Positions 28,925 to 38,012 of a stretch of DNA of 64,000 nucleotides are shown one piece after another; positions within the stretch are counted from its first letter, which is position 1; each line of letters begins with the position of its first letter. The notes below the pieces were generated by a model. The model had not been told where the DNA came from. It was given only the letters and a program-made list of their open reading frames with translations, and did no database searches. Source of the DNA: Palleronia rufa (GTDB lineage Bacteria; Pseudomonadota; Alphaproteobacteria; Rhodobacterales; Rhodobacteraceae); assembly GCF_000743715.1 (NCBI RefSeq), contig NZ_JQEY01000013.1, positions 2,443 to 66,442 on the forward strand. The letters are read 5' to 3'. The translations under genes and the position numbers were made by a program.

Positions 28925-29511
28925 CGGGGCGGGTTTCCGGGATGAGCGTTCCGTCGGAGTTCCGTAAGAGTTCCGTAAGAGGTCTCCGCGCCCCGGTGAC
29001 GGAACACGAGGTCCGCCGCCTCGGGGCGCGGCGCCTCCGGGTCCGGTTGCCCGCCCAGCCGGCGGGCCACCGCGGCAGAGGCCGGATTGTCGGCGCCGAC
29101 GTAGCTGACCAGCGTTTCGGGCCGCACCGTGTCCAGGGTCCAGTCGAGCAGGGCGGCGGCCGCCTCTGCGGCGTAGCGGCGGCCCTCATGGCCGGGATAG
29201 GTCATCCAGCCGAGCTCCAGCTCCGGAAAGGACGGCAGGTCGTTGAGGCCGACCTGCCCGACGATCCCGCCGGCGCGGGTCTCGACCGTCAGGGCACCGG
29301 CGCCGGTCAGATCCCAGCCGCAGACGTCGGAGCAGAAGAAGCCCCAGGCGATGGCCAGCGGGTAGGGCCCGCCCATGTGGCGCGCGTGGGGCCCGGTCAT
29401 GGCGTCGCGGTAGGGCGGCCAGTCGGCCAGCCGCATGGGCCTGAGGCGCAGGCGGTCCGTCTCGATCGTGGGGGCGGGAGCGGGGCGGGCGATGCGGGGA
29501 AATCCGGTCAT
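28921..29511 (-). CDS. GNAT family N-acetyltransferase (RimJ/RimL-like)
   Basis: A 196-residue acetyltransferase. TIETDRLRLRPMRLADWPPY is the typical N-terminal strand-helix, GIVGQVGLNDLP the central strands, ELELGWMTYPGHEGRRYAAE the acetyl-CoA loop region and LVSYVGADNPASAAVARRLG the C-terminal hallmark. Substrate unknown. ATG 29511 was chosen because upstream residues are low-complexity. Confidence 0.9.
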   Translation of the reverse strand: MTGFPRIARPAPAPTIETDRLRLRPMRLADWPPYRDAMTGPHARHMGGPYPLAIAWGFFCSDVCGWDLTGAGALTVETRAGGIVGQVGLNDLPSFPELELGWMTYPGHEGRRYAAEAAAALLDWTLDTVRPETLVSYVGADNPASAAVARRLGGQPDPEAPRPEAADLVFRHRGAETSYGTLTELRRNAHPGNPPR

Positions 29512-29656
29512 GCGGCCCTCCCGGGGAGCGCGGGACAAGGCGCGGCCGTCCGCGCGGCCGCCGCCGCCGCCGGGCCGCGCCGGTCGCCCGGCGGGGTGGC
29601 GAGAGGCGGCCGCGCAACGCGGACGGCGCCGCGACGGCAATGGGTGCGGCGGCGGG

Positions 29657-31156
29657 TCATTTCTTCTTGCCGAAACCCGACAGGCCCGGCGGCAGGGACG
29701 CGCCGCCGCCGAACGGGTTCTGCCCGCCCAGGCCGGGCATCCCGCCCATGCCGCCGCCCATCTTGCCCATCTGGGCCTGTGCCGCGGCCATGTCCGCTTC
29801 TGACGGGCCGCCTTTGCCGAACATCGCGCCCATGGCCTTCTTGAGCATCCCGCCCTTGCCCATTTTCTTCATCATGTCGGACATTTGGCGGTGCATCTTG
29901 AGAAGCTTGTTGAGCTCGGACACTTCCAGGCCGGACCCTTTGGCGATGCGTTTCTTGCGGCTGGCCTGCAGCAGTTGCGGGTTGGCGCGCTCCTTCTTGG
30001 TCATCGACTGGATCAGCGCGATCTGCCGCTTGAGGATGCGGTCGTCGAAGCCTGCGTCCGAGACCTGCTTGGCCATCTTGCCCATGCCGGGCATCATCCC
30101 CATCACGCCCTCCATGCCGCCCATCTTGAGCATCTGCTCAAGCTGCATCCGAAGGTCGTTCATGTTGAACTGGCCCTTCTGGAAGCGCTTCATCATGCGC
30201 TCGGCCTGCTCGGCCTCGATGGTGGCTTGCGCCTTCTCGACCAGCGCCACGATATCGCCCATCCCGAGGATCCGGCCGGCGATGCGGCTGGCCTCGAAGG
30301 TTTCGAGCGCGTCCATCTTCTCGCCCAGGCCGACGAACTTGATCGGCTTGCCGGTGACGGCGCGCATGGACAGCGCCGCGCCGCCGCGCCCGTCGCCGTC
30401 CATCCGGGTCAGCACCACGCCGGTCACGCCGATCTTGTCGTCGAATTCGGTGGCGACGTTCACCGCGTCCTGTCCGGTCAGCCCGTCCACCACCAGCAGC
30501 GTCTCACGCGGGTTGGCCACGTCGCGCACCTCGGCCGCCTGGGCGATGAGGTCCGCGTCGATGTGCAGCCGCCCGGCGGTGTCGAGCAGATAGACGTCAT
30601 AGCCGCCCATGGACGCCTGGGTGCGCGCGCGCCTGGCGATCTGGACCGGGGTTTCGCCCTTGAAGATGGGCAGGGTGTCGACGCCGATCTGGGTGCCCAG
30701 GATCTGCAGCTGCTCCATGGCGGCAGGGCGGCTGGTGTCGAGCGACGCCATCAGCACGCGCTTGCCGTCGCGGTCCTTGAGCCGTTTCGCCAGCTTGGCG
30801 GTGGTCGTGGTCTTGCCCGAGCCTTGCAGGCCGACCATCAGGATCGGCGCCGGCGGGCTGTCGACGCGCAGCGCGGCGCCGTCCTCGGCATCGCCGGAAA
30901 GGACATGGACAAGCTCGTCATGGACGATCTTGACGACCTGCTGGCCGGGGGTGACGGACCGGGTGACGGCCTGTCCGGTGGCCTTTTCCTGCACCGCCTT
31001 GACGAAATCGCGCGCCACGGTAAGGGAAACGTCCGCCTCCAGCAGCGCCACGCGGACCTCGCGCAGCGCGGTCTTCACGTCCTCGTCCGACAGCGCGCCC
31101 TGCTTGGTGAGGCGGTCGAAGACGCCGGACAGGCGTTCTGACAGATTCTCGAACAT
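29657..31156 (-). CDS. ffh: Signal recognition particle GTPase Ffh
   Basis: A 499-residue SRP54-type GTPase that binds signal peptides and SRP RNA and targets ribosomes to FtsY at the membrane. The N domain starts MFENLSERLSGVFDRLTKQG; the G domain has GLQGSGKTTTTAKLAKRL (G1), DTAGRLHID (G3), TRMDGDGRGGAALS (G4) and GLGEKMDALETF; the M domain is methionine-rich (GGMEGVMGMMPGMGKMAKQV). The C terminus adds a Gly/Met-rich tail (GKMGGGMGGMPGLGG) and ends in GFGKKK. Confidence 0.98.
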   Translation of the reverse strand: MFENLSERLSGVFDRLTKQGALSDEDVKTALREVRVALLEADVSLTVARDFVKAVQEKATGQAVTRSVTPGQQVVKIVHDELVHVLSGDAEDGAALRVDSPPAPILMVGLQGSGKTTTTAKLAKRLKDRDGKRVLMASLDTSRPAAMEQLQILGTQIGVDTLPIFKGETPVQIARRARTQASMGGYDVYLLDTAGRLHIDADLIAQAAEVRDVANPRETLLVVDGLTGQDAVNVATEFDDKIGVTGVVLTRMDGDGRGGAALSMRAVTGKPIKFVGLGEKMDALETFEASRIAGRILGMGDIVALVEKAQATIEAEQAERMMKRFQKGQFNMNDLRMQLEQMLKMGGMEGVMGMMPGMGKMAKQVSDAGFDDRILKRQIALIQSMTKKERANPQLLQASRKKRIAKGSGLEVSELNKLLKMHRQMSDMMKKMGKGGMLKKAMGAMFGKGGPSEADMAAAQAQMGKMGGGMGGMPGLGGQNPFGGGASLPPGLSGFGKKK

Positions 31157-31319
31157 GGGCGGACCCCCGCGACTGGTGGCACCCCGCAGGGTGGGCGGCA
31201 CAGAACGAACGCCCCCGTGGGCGAACGCTCGCTGACGGGGGGCGATCCCGGACGATCCGGGACCGGAAGCCTGGGACTCCCGGAATTGCGCGGTTAGCTA
31301 GGCGGCCGGGGCGGCGCTG

Positions 31320-31655
31320 TCAAGCCACGCGGCGGTCCAGGATCAGCAGGACCAGCGCGCCCAGTCCGAGTGCCGCGATATGGATCACGGGCGGGCCGAC
31401 CAGCACCGCCTTGGCGGTGAAGCCCACGGCCATGGTGGCGATGAGCGCCAGCGCGGCCAGCGGCGCGGCGGCGGTCCACAGAAGGACCGCGGCCAGCGTC
31501 TCGACCGTGCCGGTGACGTAGCGCGGCCACTGCCCGAAGCCGAGCGCGTCGTAAAGGGCAACGGCGCCGGGCAGGCCCAGCAGTTTCTCCAGCCCGAACC
31601 ACACGAAGGCCAGGCTGAGGACCGTGCGCAGGCCGAGGCGGAGAACGTTAGTCAT
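31320..31655 (-). CDS. DoxX-like small membrane protein
   Basis: A 111-residue protein with four hydrophobic segments (LGLRTVLSLAFVWFGLEKLL, VTGTVETLAAVLLWTAAAPL, LALIATMAVGFTAKAVL, IHIAALGLGALVLLILDRRV). FVWFGLEKLLGLPGAVALYD resembles the DoxX/DoxD-like signature. Role unknown. Overlaps the upstream gene by 8 nt. Confidence 0.75.
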   Translation of the reverse strand: MTNVLRLGLRTVLSLAFVWFGLEKLLGLPGAVALYDALGFGQWPRYVTGTVETLAAVLLWTAAAPLAALALIATMAVGFTAKAVLVGPPVIHIAALGLGALVLLILDRRVA

Positions 31656-32154
31656 CCGTCTGCGCGGCGGCGGTCACGCTGTCGAAGGCGTCGTCGCGCT
31701 GGCGGTCGAGATCGGCGGTGAGGGTCTCCAGCCGCTCCGAGACGCGGGAGAGTTCCTCGTCCACCTCGTCGTCCAGATCGGGATCCGCATCGTCGCGGAA
31801 CGTGCCCGCCGCGCGGTCGCGGGCGGCGCGGATCCGGCCGGGGGCGAAGATCGCCGTCAGGGCGGCGGGGATGACCAGGGCGGCGGCGACACCGGCGGCG
31901 ATCAGCGCGCCGGGAGAGATCCCCGGCGTGCTCTGCCGGGTGTGCAGATCCAGATTGTCGGTCAGGGCCTGGAGCCGGGCAAGGGTGCGGCGGATCTGCG
32001 TGTCGGTATCGTCGCCGTCCAGCACGTCCCTGGCGGTGTCGGCGATGCGTCCGGGCAGGGCGCGCGCGCGGTCGGGATAGATGGCGGCGGCGATGGCCGC
32101 CGGGATGAGCGTGGCGGCGGCGGCGATGGCAGCGTTGCGCGCGGTGGGGGTCAT
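31648..32154 (-). CDS. Unknown membrane protein with C-terminal coiled coil
   Basis: A 168-residue protein with an N-terminal hydrophobic segment (AAIAAAATLIPAAIAAAIYP), a predicted coiled coil (TDTQIRRTLARLQALTDNLD), a second hydrophobic segment (ALIAAGVAAALVIPAALTAI) and a charged C-terminal coil (DEVDEELSRVSERLETLTAD). Start ATG 32154 has GGAG upstream; an in-frame ATG at 32166 is the alternative. No family recognised. Coupled to the DoxX-like gene. Confidence 0.72.
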   Translation of the reverse strand: MTPTARNAAIAAAATLIPAAIAAAIYPDRARALPGRIADTARDVLDGDDTDTQIRRTLARLQALTDNLDLHTRQSTPGISPGALIAAGVAAALVIPAALTAIFAPGRIRAARDRAAGTFRDDADPDLDDEVDEELSRVSERLETLTADLDRQRDDAFDSVTAAAQTDD

Positions 32155-32367
32155 CGGACTCTCCATGTCATTTGCCGGGGCAATGCGCCACGGGGCGCAG
32201 AGGTTCCGGACCGGCCGCCGGCCGGATCGGCGCGGGGGGGTATGCCGGGGCGCGATTGCCCGGCGCCCGGGGCCCGGGGCCCTTTCCATCGCGGTCCGTG
32301 GCCTTGAGGCTGGAAGTGTGAACACGGCACGCGTAGAAGCGGGAAGATTGTTCGGAGGTGCACAGTC

Positions 32368-33249
32368 ATGAGCATCGAGACATGGGACGAGGTGCGCACC
32401 GCCTATCAGGTGGCGCGGGTGGGCACGGTGAGCGGCGCGGCCGAGGTGCTGGGCGTCCATCACGCCACGGTGATCCGCCATATCGACGCGCTGGAGACGC
32501 AGCTGGGCGTGAAGCTCTTCCAGCGCCACGCGCGCGGCTACACGGCGACGGAGGCGGGCCAGGACCTGCTGCAGGTCGCCCGGGCCACCGACGACCAGTT
32601 CGCGCAATTGGCCGGGCGGCTCAGGGGCCAGGGCGAGGGCATGTCGGGGCCGCTGGTCGTCACCTACCTGGACGAGCTTTCGCCGATGATGACCCCGGCG
32701 CTGGTGCGGTTCCGCGCCCGCCACCCGGACCTTCTGGTGCGCGCGATCACCGGGGCACGGGTGTTCCGCCTGGAATACGGTGAGGCGCATCTGGCGGTCC
32801 GCGCCGGCGCCGCGCCGCAGGAGCCCGACAACGTCGTCCAGCCGCTCGGCGCGCTGCAGGTCGGGCTGTTTGCCGCCACGGCGTATCTGGACCGGCGCGG
32901 ACGGCCCCGGACGGATGCCGATCTGGCCGCCCATGACTTCATCGGCCCCGAAACGCCGGAGAACCGCGCACCGTTCTACCAGTGGCTGGCCCGGTCGATC
33001 CCGCCCGAACGGGTCTGTTTCCGCGCGCGGGAAAGCCGCGTCCTGGCGGATGCGGTCCGCGCCGGCGCCGGGCTGGGATTCGTCTCGCTGGCCAGCGCCG
33101 CGCAGATGGACGGGGTCGAGGCGGTGATGCCCCCGCGAGAGGCCTGGGCGCCGCGCCTGTGGCTGGTCACCCATGTCGATCTGCACCGCAGCGCGAAGGT
33201 GCAGGCGCTGTTGGGGTTCCTCAAGGAAGAGGCGAAATCCTGGCCCTGA
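32368..33249 (+). CDS. LysR family transcriptional regulator
   Basis: A 293-residue regulator with the N-terminal winged helix-turn-helix (YQVARVGTVSGAAEVLGVHH, ATVIRHIDALETQLGVKLFQ) and a C-terminal LysR substrate domain (SGPLVVTYLDELSPMMTPAL to ADAVRAGAGLGFVSLASAAQ). Ligand and target are not evident: the neighbouring minus-strand membrane gene lies 213 nt upstream and divergent, so it is the first candidate target. GGAGGT ribosome site before ATG 32368. Confidence 0.93.
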   Translation: MSIETWDEVRTAYQVARVGTVSGAAEVLGVHHATVIRHIDALETQLGVKLFQRHARGYTATEAGQDLLQVARATDDQFAQLAGRLRGQGEGMSGPLVVTYLDELSPMMTPALVRFRARHPDLLVRAITGARVFRLEYGEAHLAVRAGAAPQEPDNVVQPLGALQVGLFAATAYLDRRGRPRTDADLAAHDFIGPETPENRAPFYQWLARSIPPERVCFRARESRVLADAVRAGAGLGFVSLASAAQMDGVEAVMPPREAWAPRLWLVTHVDLHRSAKVQALLGFLKEEAKSWP

Positions 33250-33416
33250 CGCCCGGCGAATGGGCTGTTATTCCACGGTTTCGTCCCGTTGATGCAAAAT
33301 CACAACATCCTTGACGTGACGGCGGATTTCCGCAGCTTTGCGTCACTGCGGGATTGCGCTTGGACCGCGCTGCCCGTAGACGGAATTAAAGCCGCTAACC
33401 TGATTGGAGAAGTCCC

Positions 33417-33707
33417 ATGTCCTACCGTGCTGTCCTTGCCGCTGCCTCTTCGGCCGCCATCCTGTCCGCCCAGGTCGCCTCTGCCGGCGGCATCGCGCCG
33501 GCCGTGGATTGCGACGTGACCCCCGACGCGCCGCAGTGCGCGACGGTCGTGTTCGCCCCCGAAGCCGCGGGCGGTTCCGGTCTGTCCGGTCTGGGCACCG
33601 CGGGCACTGCCGCTGCCGTCGTCGGTGGCGTCGCCGCCCTGGCGCTGCTGGCCGCCGCCCTGGACGATGACGACGACGACTCGTCCTCTACCACGACCAC
33701 CGAGTAA
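33417..33707 (+). CDS. Small exported protein with Gly/Ala helix and Asp/Ser/Thr tail
   Basis: A 96-residue protein: signal peptide (about 1-23, SSAAILSAQVASA), a short loop with two Cys (VDCDVTPDAPQCATVVFAPE), a Gly/Ala-rich hydrophobic helix (about 58-82, TAAAVVGGVAALALLAAALD) and a tail of six Asp then SSSTTTTE. The architecture resembles YjbE-like exopolysaccharide-associated proteins, but similarity is of layout only. TTGGAGAAG precedes the ATG, and a terminator follows. Confidence 0.7.
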   Translation: MSYRAVLAAASSAAILSAQVASAGGIAPAVDCDVTPDAPQCATVVFAPEAAGGSGLSGLGTAGTAAAVVGGVAALALLAAALDDDDDDSSSTTTTE

Positions 33708-33753
33708 CGCATCGCACCGGGATCAGGCGGCTCGCCCGGTCCCGGACGCGATA

Positions 33754-33794
33754 GGTCCCGCGGGACCGGCACGGGCCTCTTCGGGGGCCCTTTT
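33754..33794 (+). terminator. Terminator after the small exported protein
   Basis: A first hairpin GGTCCC/GGGACC (33754-33767) is followed by a second with arms GGGCCTC and GGGGCCC (33773-33790) and TTTT. The second is a standard intrinsic terminator about 65 nt past the stop. Confidence 0.75.
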
Positions 33795-33828
33795 GCCGTT
33801 CCGCCCCCGGCCCGGCCGGCAGGGGCCG

Positions 33829-34179
33829 TCAGTCGGCCCCGGGCAGGAGTCGCTGGGCCACCAGGAACCTCTCATAGGCATCCAGCTCCACGGGGTCGAA
33901 CTGGCCGAAGCCCTGCATCCAGACCGACGCGCCGCGCAGGGCGTCGGGCTGCAGCTTGCACCAGACCACCCGTCCGCGCCGCTCCTGCTGGATCAGCCCG
34001 GCCCGGGTCAGCACGCCCAGATGCTTCGAGATCGCCGCCAGAGAGATGTCGAAAGGCTGGGCCACGTCGGTCACGGCCATGTCGTCCTCTAGCAGCAGGC
34101 GCAGGATCGCGCGGCGCGTCGGGTCGGCCAGCGCCTGGAACACGGTGTCGAGCGGATCGGGCGGGGGGCGCGGCGTCAT
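33829..34179 (-). CDS. ArsR family transcriptional regulator
   Basis: A 116-residue winged-helix repressor-type protein. VFQALADPTRRAILRLLLED and DISLAAISKHLGVLTRAGLI, QQERRGRVVWCKLQP define the ArsR fold. The one Cys is in the wing and no CxC metal site is present, so it is not a classical arsenic sensor; the sequence resembles the ArsR type often paired with SRPBCC (AHSA1) genes, but no such gene is adjacent. An inverted repeat at 34219 is its likely operator. Confidence 0.92.
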   Translation of the reverse strand: MTPRPPPDPLDTVFQALADPTRRAILRLLLEDDMAVTDVAQPFDISLAAISKHLGVLTRAGLIQQERRGRVVWCKLQPDALRGASVWMQGFGQFDPVELDAYERFLVAQRLLPGAD

Positions 34180-34218
34180 GGCCGCGGGGTGCGCCGAAAT
34201 CCCGCCCCGGTCAAGTCG

Positions 34219-34236
34219 TTCAACCGTTCCGTTGAA
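34219..34236. promoter_or_regulatory. Likely ArsR operator
   Basis: TTCAAC (34219-34224) and GTTGAA (34231-34236) form an inverted repeat with a 6-bp centre, 39 nt upstream of the arsR start. Position and symmetry suit autoregulation by a dimeric winged-helix protein. Confidence 0.55.
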
Positions 34237-34304
34237 TGTGGCCGGCGCGCGGGCCCCCACCGCGCGATCCGGTAAGGCATTGATCGACAACGAGTTTTGT
34301 CGCC

Positions 34305-34333
34305 TTGACCCGGTTTCGCCCCGCGCCTAGGGT
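34305..34333 (+). promoter_or_regulatory. Candidate promoter of the ATP synthase F0 operon
   Basis: TTGACC (34305-34310) and TAGGGT (34328-34333) are separated by 17 bp and lie 28 nt before the atpI start. The -35 is good and the -10 moderate. Confidence 0.45.
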
Positions 34334-34360
34334 CCGCGCAGCCGTCGAAGGGTCAATCCC

Positions 34361-34720
34361 ATGGTGGACGAGGACACGCGCGCCCGGATGCGGGCGCTCG
34401 AGGAGAAGCTCGCCAGGCGAAAGCGCGCCGACGCGCCGACGCCGAAGACGGGGCAGGGCTATTCGGGGGCGGAACTCGCCTGGCGGATGGTGATCGAACT
34501 TGTTTCGGGCCTGGGGATCGGGTTCGGCATCGGATACGGCATCGACAGCCTCATGGGCACGATGCCGATCTTTCTGGTGCTGTTCGTGTTCCTGGGGTTC
34601 GCCGCGGGCATCAAGGTGATGATGAACACCGCAAAAAGCGTGTATCCGGGCGACGAGACGCCCGACGGGAAGTCCGGCGGCACCAGCGCCGGTGACGGGA
34701 AGAGGGACGGACATGGCTGA
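34361..34720 (+). CDS. atpI: ATP synthase accessory protein AtpI
   Basis: A 119-residue small membrane protein, first gene of the F0 operon. A charged N terminus (about 1-35) precedes two membrane helices ([20 protein letters not shown] and [18 protein letters not shown]). AtpI is thought to help assemble the c-ring and carry Mg2+. Its stop overlaps the atpB start by 8 nt. Confidence 0.92.
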   Translation: MVDEDTRARMRALEEKLARRKRADAPTPKTGQGYSGAELAWRMVIELVSGLGIGFGIGYGIDSLMGTMPIFLVLFVFLGFAAGIKVMMNTAKSVYPGDETPDGKSGGTSAGDGKRDGHG

Positions 34721-35480
34721 GACCGGAGCGGAAGCTGGCGCAGGGGGCGGCGGGCTGGAAATCAAGCCGATGGACCAGTTCGTGGTCCAGCCGCTGTTTT
34801 CGGACGGGCCTGTCGGCATGTTCACCGTGACCAATGCGACCCTGTGGATGGCACTTGCCGTGGCCTGCACCGCCTTGCTGCTGGTCATGGGCACCCGGGG
34901 CCGCGCGGTCGTCCCGTCCCGCGCCCAGTCGGTGGCCGAGCTGGCCTACGGTTTCGTCTACAAGATGGTCGAGGACGTGTCGGGCCGCGAGGGGCTGAAA
35001 TACTTTCCCTATATCATGACGCTGTTCATGTTCATCCTGATGGCCAACAGCCTGGCGCTGCTGCCCATGTCCTTTGCGACCACCAGCCATATCGCGGTCA
35101 CGGCGCTGCTGGCGGCCTTCGTGTTCTTCGGGGTCACGATCCTGGGGTTCGTGAAGCACGGGGCGGGGTTTCTGGGCCTCTTCTGGGTGTCGTCCGCGCC
35201 GCTGGCGCTGCGTCCGATCCTGGCGATCATCGAGCTGATCTCCTATTTCGTGCGCCCGGTGAGCCACTCCATCCGACTGGCCGGCAACATCATGGCCGGG
35301 CACGCGGTGTTCAAGGTCTTCGCGGGGTTCGCCGGCGCGCTGGGTCTGTTCGCTTTCGTGCCGATCCTGGCGATCACGGCGATCTACGCGCTGGAGGTGC
35401 TGGTGGCCTTCATCCAGGCCTATGTCTTCACGATCCTGACCTGCGTGTACCTCAAGGACGCGCTGCACCCGTCGCACTGA
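34713..35480 (+). CDS. atpB: ATP synthase F0 subunit a
   Basis: A 255-residue stator subunit that forms the proton half-channels with the c-ring. It has about six hydrophobic segments; the essential Arg is in the helix [17 protein letters not shown], and the C-terminal channel helix is [19 protein letters not shown]. It starts at ATG 34713 ([11 protein letters not shown]). Confidence 0.97.
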   Translation: MAETGAEAGAGGGGLEIKPMDQFVVQPLFSDGPVGMFTVTNATLWMALAVACTALLLVMGTRGRAVVPSRAQSVAELAYGFVYKMVEDVSGREGLKYFPYIMTLFMFILMANSLALLPMSFATTSHIAVTALLAAFVFFGVTILGFVKHGAGFLGLFWVSSAPLALRPILAIIELISYFVRPVSHSIRLAGNIMAGHAVFKVFAGFAGALGLFAFVPILAITAIYALEVLVAFIQAYVFTILTCVYLKDALHPSH

Positions 35481-35539
35481 CACCGGCGGGCCGCGCGCCC
35501 GCCTACTTACGCTGAACTTCCAATTCAAGGAGAGAGATC

Positions 35540-35776
35540 ATGGAAGGCGATATCGCAAGCATGGGTCAATTCATCGGGGCGGGCCTTGCGGCCATCGGCT
35601 CCGGCGTTTCGGCCATCGGTGTGGGCCATGTGGCCGGCAACTTCCTGTCGGGAGCGCTGCGCAACCCGTCGGCCGCCGCGGGCCAGACCGCCACGCTGTT
35701 CATCGGCATCGCATTCGCCGAAGCCCTGGGGATCTTCTCGTTCCTCGTGGCGCTTCTGCTGATGTTCGCCGTCTGA
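35540..35776 (+). CDS. atpE: ATP synthase F0 subunit c
   Basis: A 78-residue proteolipid, a helical hairpin forming the rotor ring. The polar loop is RNPSAAAGQ, and the proton-carrying carboxylate lies in the second helix as [20 protein letters not shown] (Glu). GGAGAGA ribosome site before ATG. Confidence 0.98.
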   Translation: MEGDIASMGQFIGAGLAAIGSGVSAIGVGHVAGNFLSGALRNPSAAAGQTATLFIGIAFAEALGIFSFLVALLLMFAV

Positions 35777-35844
35777 GACCTGCCTGACCTCTCCGAGGCC
35801 GGGGGCATCGTCCCCGGCCGACCGATCCGCAAGGGGACGCGCGC

Positions 35845-36390
35845 ATGGCGACCGAGACGACCGAATCCGTTCTGGGCGAGGGCGACGCCGCTGCCAGCGG
35901 GATGCCGCAGCTCGACTTCGCCACATATCCGAACCAGATCTTCTGGCTGCTGATCGCGCTGGTCGCGATCTACTTCCTGCTGAGCCGCGTGGCGCTGCCG
36001 CGCATCGGCGCGGTCCTGGCCGAACGGCAGGGGACGATCACCAACGATGTCGCCGCCGCCGAAGAGCTGAAGCTGAAGGCCGCGGAGGCCGAGCGCGCCT
36101 ACGACAAGGCGCTGGCCGACGCCCGCGCCGAGGCGGCGCGCATCGCCGACGAGAACAAGGCCGCGCTGCAGGAGGATCTGGACAAGGCCATGGAGAAGGC
36201 CGATGCCGAGATCGCCGCGCAGCAGGAAGAAAGCGAGAGCCGCATCGCCGAGATCCGCGACCAGGCCGCCGCCAATGTCGAGCAGGTCGCGCGCGAGACC
36301 GCGGGCGCCATCGTCGCCGCCATGGGCGGCAACCCCGAGGAGGCCGACATGGATGCGGCCGTGTCCTCGAAGCTGGGAGGGCGCGCGTGA
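35845..36390 (+). CDS. atpX: ATP synthase F0 subunit b'
   Basis: A 181-residue peripheral stalk subunit, one of two b-type genes as usual in alphaproteobacteria and photosynthetic lineages. One N-terminal membrane helix ([20 protein letters not shown], about 32-52) is followed by a long amphipathic helix ([20 protein letters not shown]). Overlaps the next b gene by 4 nt. Confidence 0.93.
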   Translation: MATETTESVLGEGDAAASGMPQLDFATYPNQIFWLLIALVAIYFLLSRVALPRIGAVLAERQGTITNDVAAAEELKLKAAEAERAYDKALADARAEAARIADENKAALQEDLDKAMEKADAEIAAQQEESESRIAEIRDQAAANVEQVARETAGAIVAAMGGNPEEADMDAAVSSKLGGRA

Positions 36391-36944
36391 TGCTGAGGCT
36401 GTTCGTGATCGCCGCCGCGGTTCCCGTCCCGGCGCTGGCCGCGACGGGGCCGTTCTTTTCGCTCAACAACACGGATTTCGTGGTCGCGCTGGCGTTCCTG
36501 ATCTTCTTGGCCGTGCTGGTCTATTACAAGATCCCGCGTACGCTGATGGGAATGCTGGACAAGCGCGCCGAGGGCATCAAGGCCGATCTGGCCGAGGCGC
36601 GGGAATTGCGCGAGGAGGCGCAGACGCTGCTGGCCTCCTACGAGCGCAAGCAGAAGGAGGTGCAGTCCCAGGCAGACCGGATCGTGGCATCCGCCAGGGA
36701 GGACGCCGAGGCCCATGCCGAGAAGGCGCGCGAGGATCTGCAGCGCTCCGTCGAGCGCCGCGTCCAGGCCGCGCGCGAACAGATCGCCCAGGCCGAGGAC
36801 GACGCCAAGCGCCGCGTCCGCAACCGGGCCGTGGAGGTCGCGGTGGCCGCCGCGCGCGACGTGCTGAGGACGCAGATGGACGGCGCCCGCCAGGACAGGT
36901 TGCTGGACAGTTCCATCGCGACGGTGCGCGAAAAGATGCACTGA
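36387..36944 (+). CDS. atpF: ATP synthase F0 subunit b
   Basis: A 185-residue stalk subunit with a signal-like N terminus ([20 protein letters not shown]), a membrane segment ([20 protein letters not shown]) and a long charged helix (RREEAQ-type, e.g. [20 protein letters not shown]). Last gene of the F0 operon; F1 genes are elsewhere. Confidence 0.95.
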   Translation: MMLRLFVIAAAVPVPALAATGPFFSLNNTDFVVALAFLIFLAVLVYYKIPRTLMGMLDKRAEGIKADLAEARELREEAQTLLASYERKQKEVQSQADRIVASAREDAEAHAEKAREDLQRSVERRVQAAREQIAQAEDDAKRRVRNRAVEVAVAAARDVLRTQMDGARQDRLLDSSIATVREKMH

Positions 36945-37289
36945 TCCGGCCCGCCGGCCGGACCGGACGGGGCCCGTGGCGGATGCCGCGGGCCTTTCTC
37001 CTGTGCCGGGACGGACCTCCGGGCCGGACATCCGCGCTCCTGCGGGGGACTATTCGGGGGGAAGATGAAAGAGGCAGCGTCGTCGGCCCCGGGGTCGCGC
37101 TGCCGCGCGGCGGACCGTGCAAGGGCCGCGGGGTGGGACGGGAAAGCGACCGGCGGGGGCGGGCATCCATTCCGGAACGCAGGACACGGGCGGCAGACGA
37201 CTGCCGCCCACCCCCTTTAGAGGGCCTCGGAAAACCGCCTTGCCATGCGTGATTCCCATCAGGACGAACGCCTATGGCGTTTCCGACGC
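36945..37289. other. Spacer with ATP synthase terminator, no other gene seen
   Basis: The first 60 nt hold the operon terminator. The remaining 280 nt show no supported gene; a minor inverted repeat (GGGCGGCAG/CTGCCGCCC near 37187-37210) is present. Confidence 0.5.
36971..36999 (+). terminator. Terminator of the F0 operon
   Basis: GGCCCGTGGC (36971-36980) pairs with GCCGCGGGCC (36985-36994) with one G-U pair and a 4-base loop; TTTCTC follows. It is 26 nt past the atpF stop. Confidence 0.85.
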
Positions 37290-37715
37290 TCAGTCTTTGG
37301 TAAACTCCATCCGATAGATCACGTCCTCTCCGGTGGCCGGGTCGGTTCCGGGAGCTCCGCTGATGACCAGTCGGTCGCCATCGAGCGTGAAGGGACGGTC
37401 GAGCGCCCCCCGCCACTTCGGGTTCCAGGAGCCATCGACCTCGTGAATGACCCGGTTCCCCTCCAGACGGAAAGAGGCGACATAGGCGAGCATGTCGTCG
37501 AACAGCGCCGCTTTCTCCTCAATCGTCCATGACCGATCCTGCGGCGCGCGCCGATCGCGACGGAACACGGTTGCCATCATCCGTCCACAACGATGGTATG
37601 CGATGTAGCCGATCGGCGAGGGGCCCAAGGCGTCAGTGGTCTCTCCGGTCGATGTCGATGTCCGGGTCCACGCATCCATGCGCCACGATCCGATCAATGC
37701 CTCGATGTCAGCCAT
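37290..37715 (-). CDS. Lipocalin-like domain protein
   Basis: A 141-residue cytoplasmic protein with a lipocalin-like beta-barrel pattern: IEALIGSWRMDAWTRTSTST, GPSPIGYIAYHRCGRMMATV, ALFDDMLAYVASFRLEGNRV, VDGSWNPKWRGALDRPFTLD. Such proteins are often of unknown ligand. An AGGAGG ribosome site precedes ATG 37715. It has no operon partner. Confidence 0.78.
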   Translation of the reverse strand: MADIEALIGSWRMDAWTRTSTSTGETTDALGPSPIGYIAYHRCGRMMATVFRRDRRAPQDRSWTIEEKAALFDDMLAYVASFRLEGNRVIHEVDGSWNPKWRGALDRPFTLDGDRLVISGAPGTDPATGEDVIYRMEFTKD

Positions 37716-37898
37716 ACATGCCTCCTTCGGCCAATGCCCATCCGGACCCTGCGCGTTTCCCGGCGCGACGACCAGCGCGCTGATCCACGGGACGATCGGC
37801 TTTGGACGACCTCTCGGCATCCGGGATGCCTGAGGCTCACGGTCATTGGCCCGCTACCGGGGGCAGGTCGGACCTTTCGCCGTTCTGTCGCCATGGGC

Positions 37899-37936
37899 GG
37901 AAAACAGAAGCCTGCCGACCTCTCGGTCGGCAGGCT
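37899..37936 (-). terminator. Terminator of the OmpA-like lipoprotein gene
   Basis: AGCCTGCCGACC (37909-37920) and GGTCGGCAGGCT (37925-37936) form a perfect 12-bp stem with a 4-base loop, followed on the minus strand by TCTGTTTTCC, 77 nt after the stop. Confidence 0.88.
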
Positions 37937-38012
37937 GGTCGGACGCATGTCCGAGAGTGCGGAATGGCTCACGGGTGCGACCGGGCCCTTTCTTGATGCG
38001 TGCCGTCGTTCG

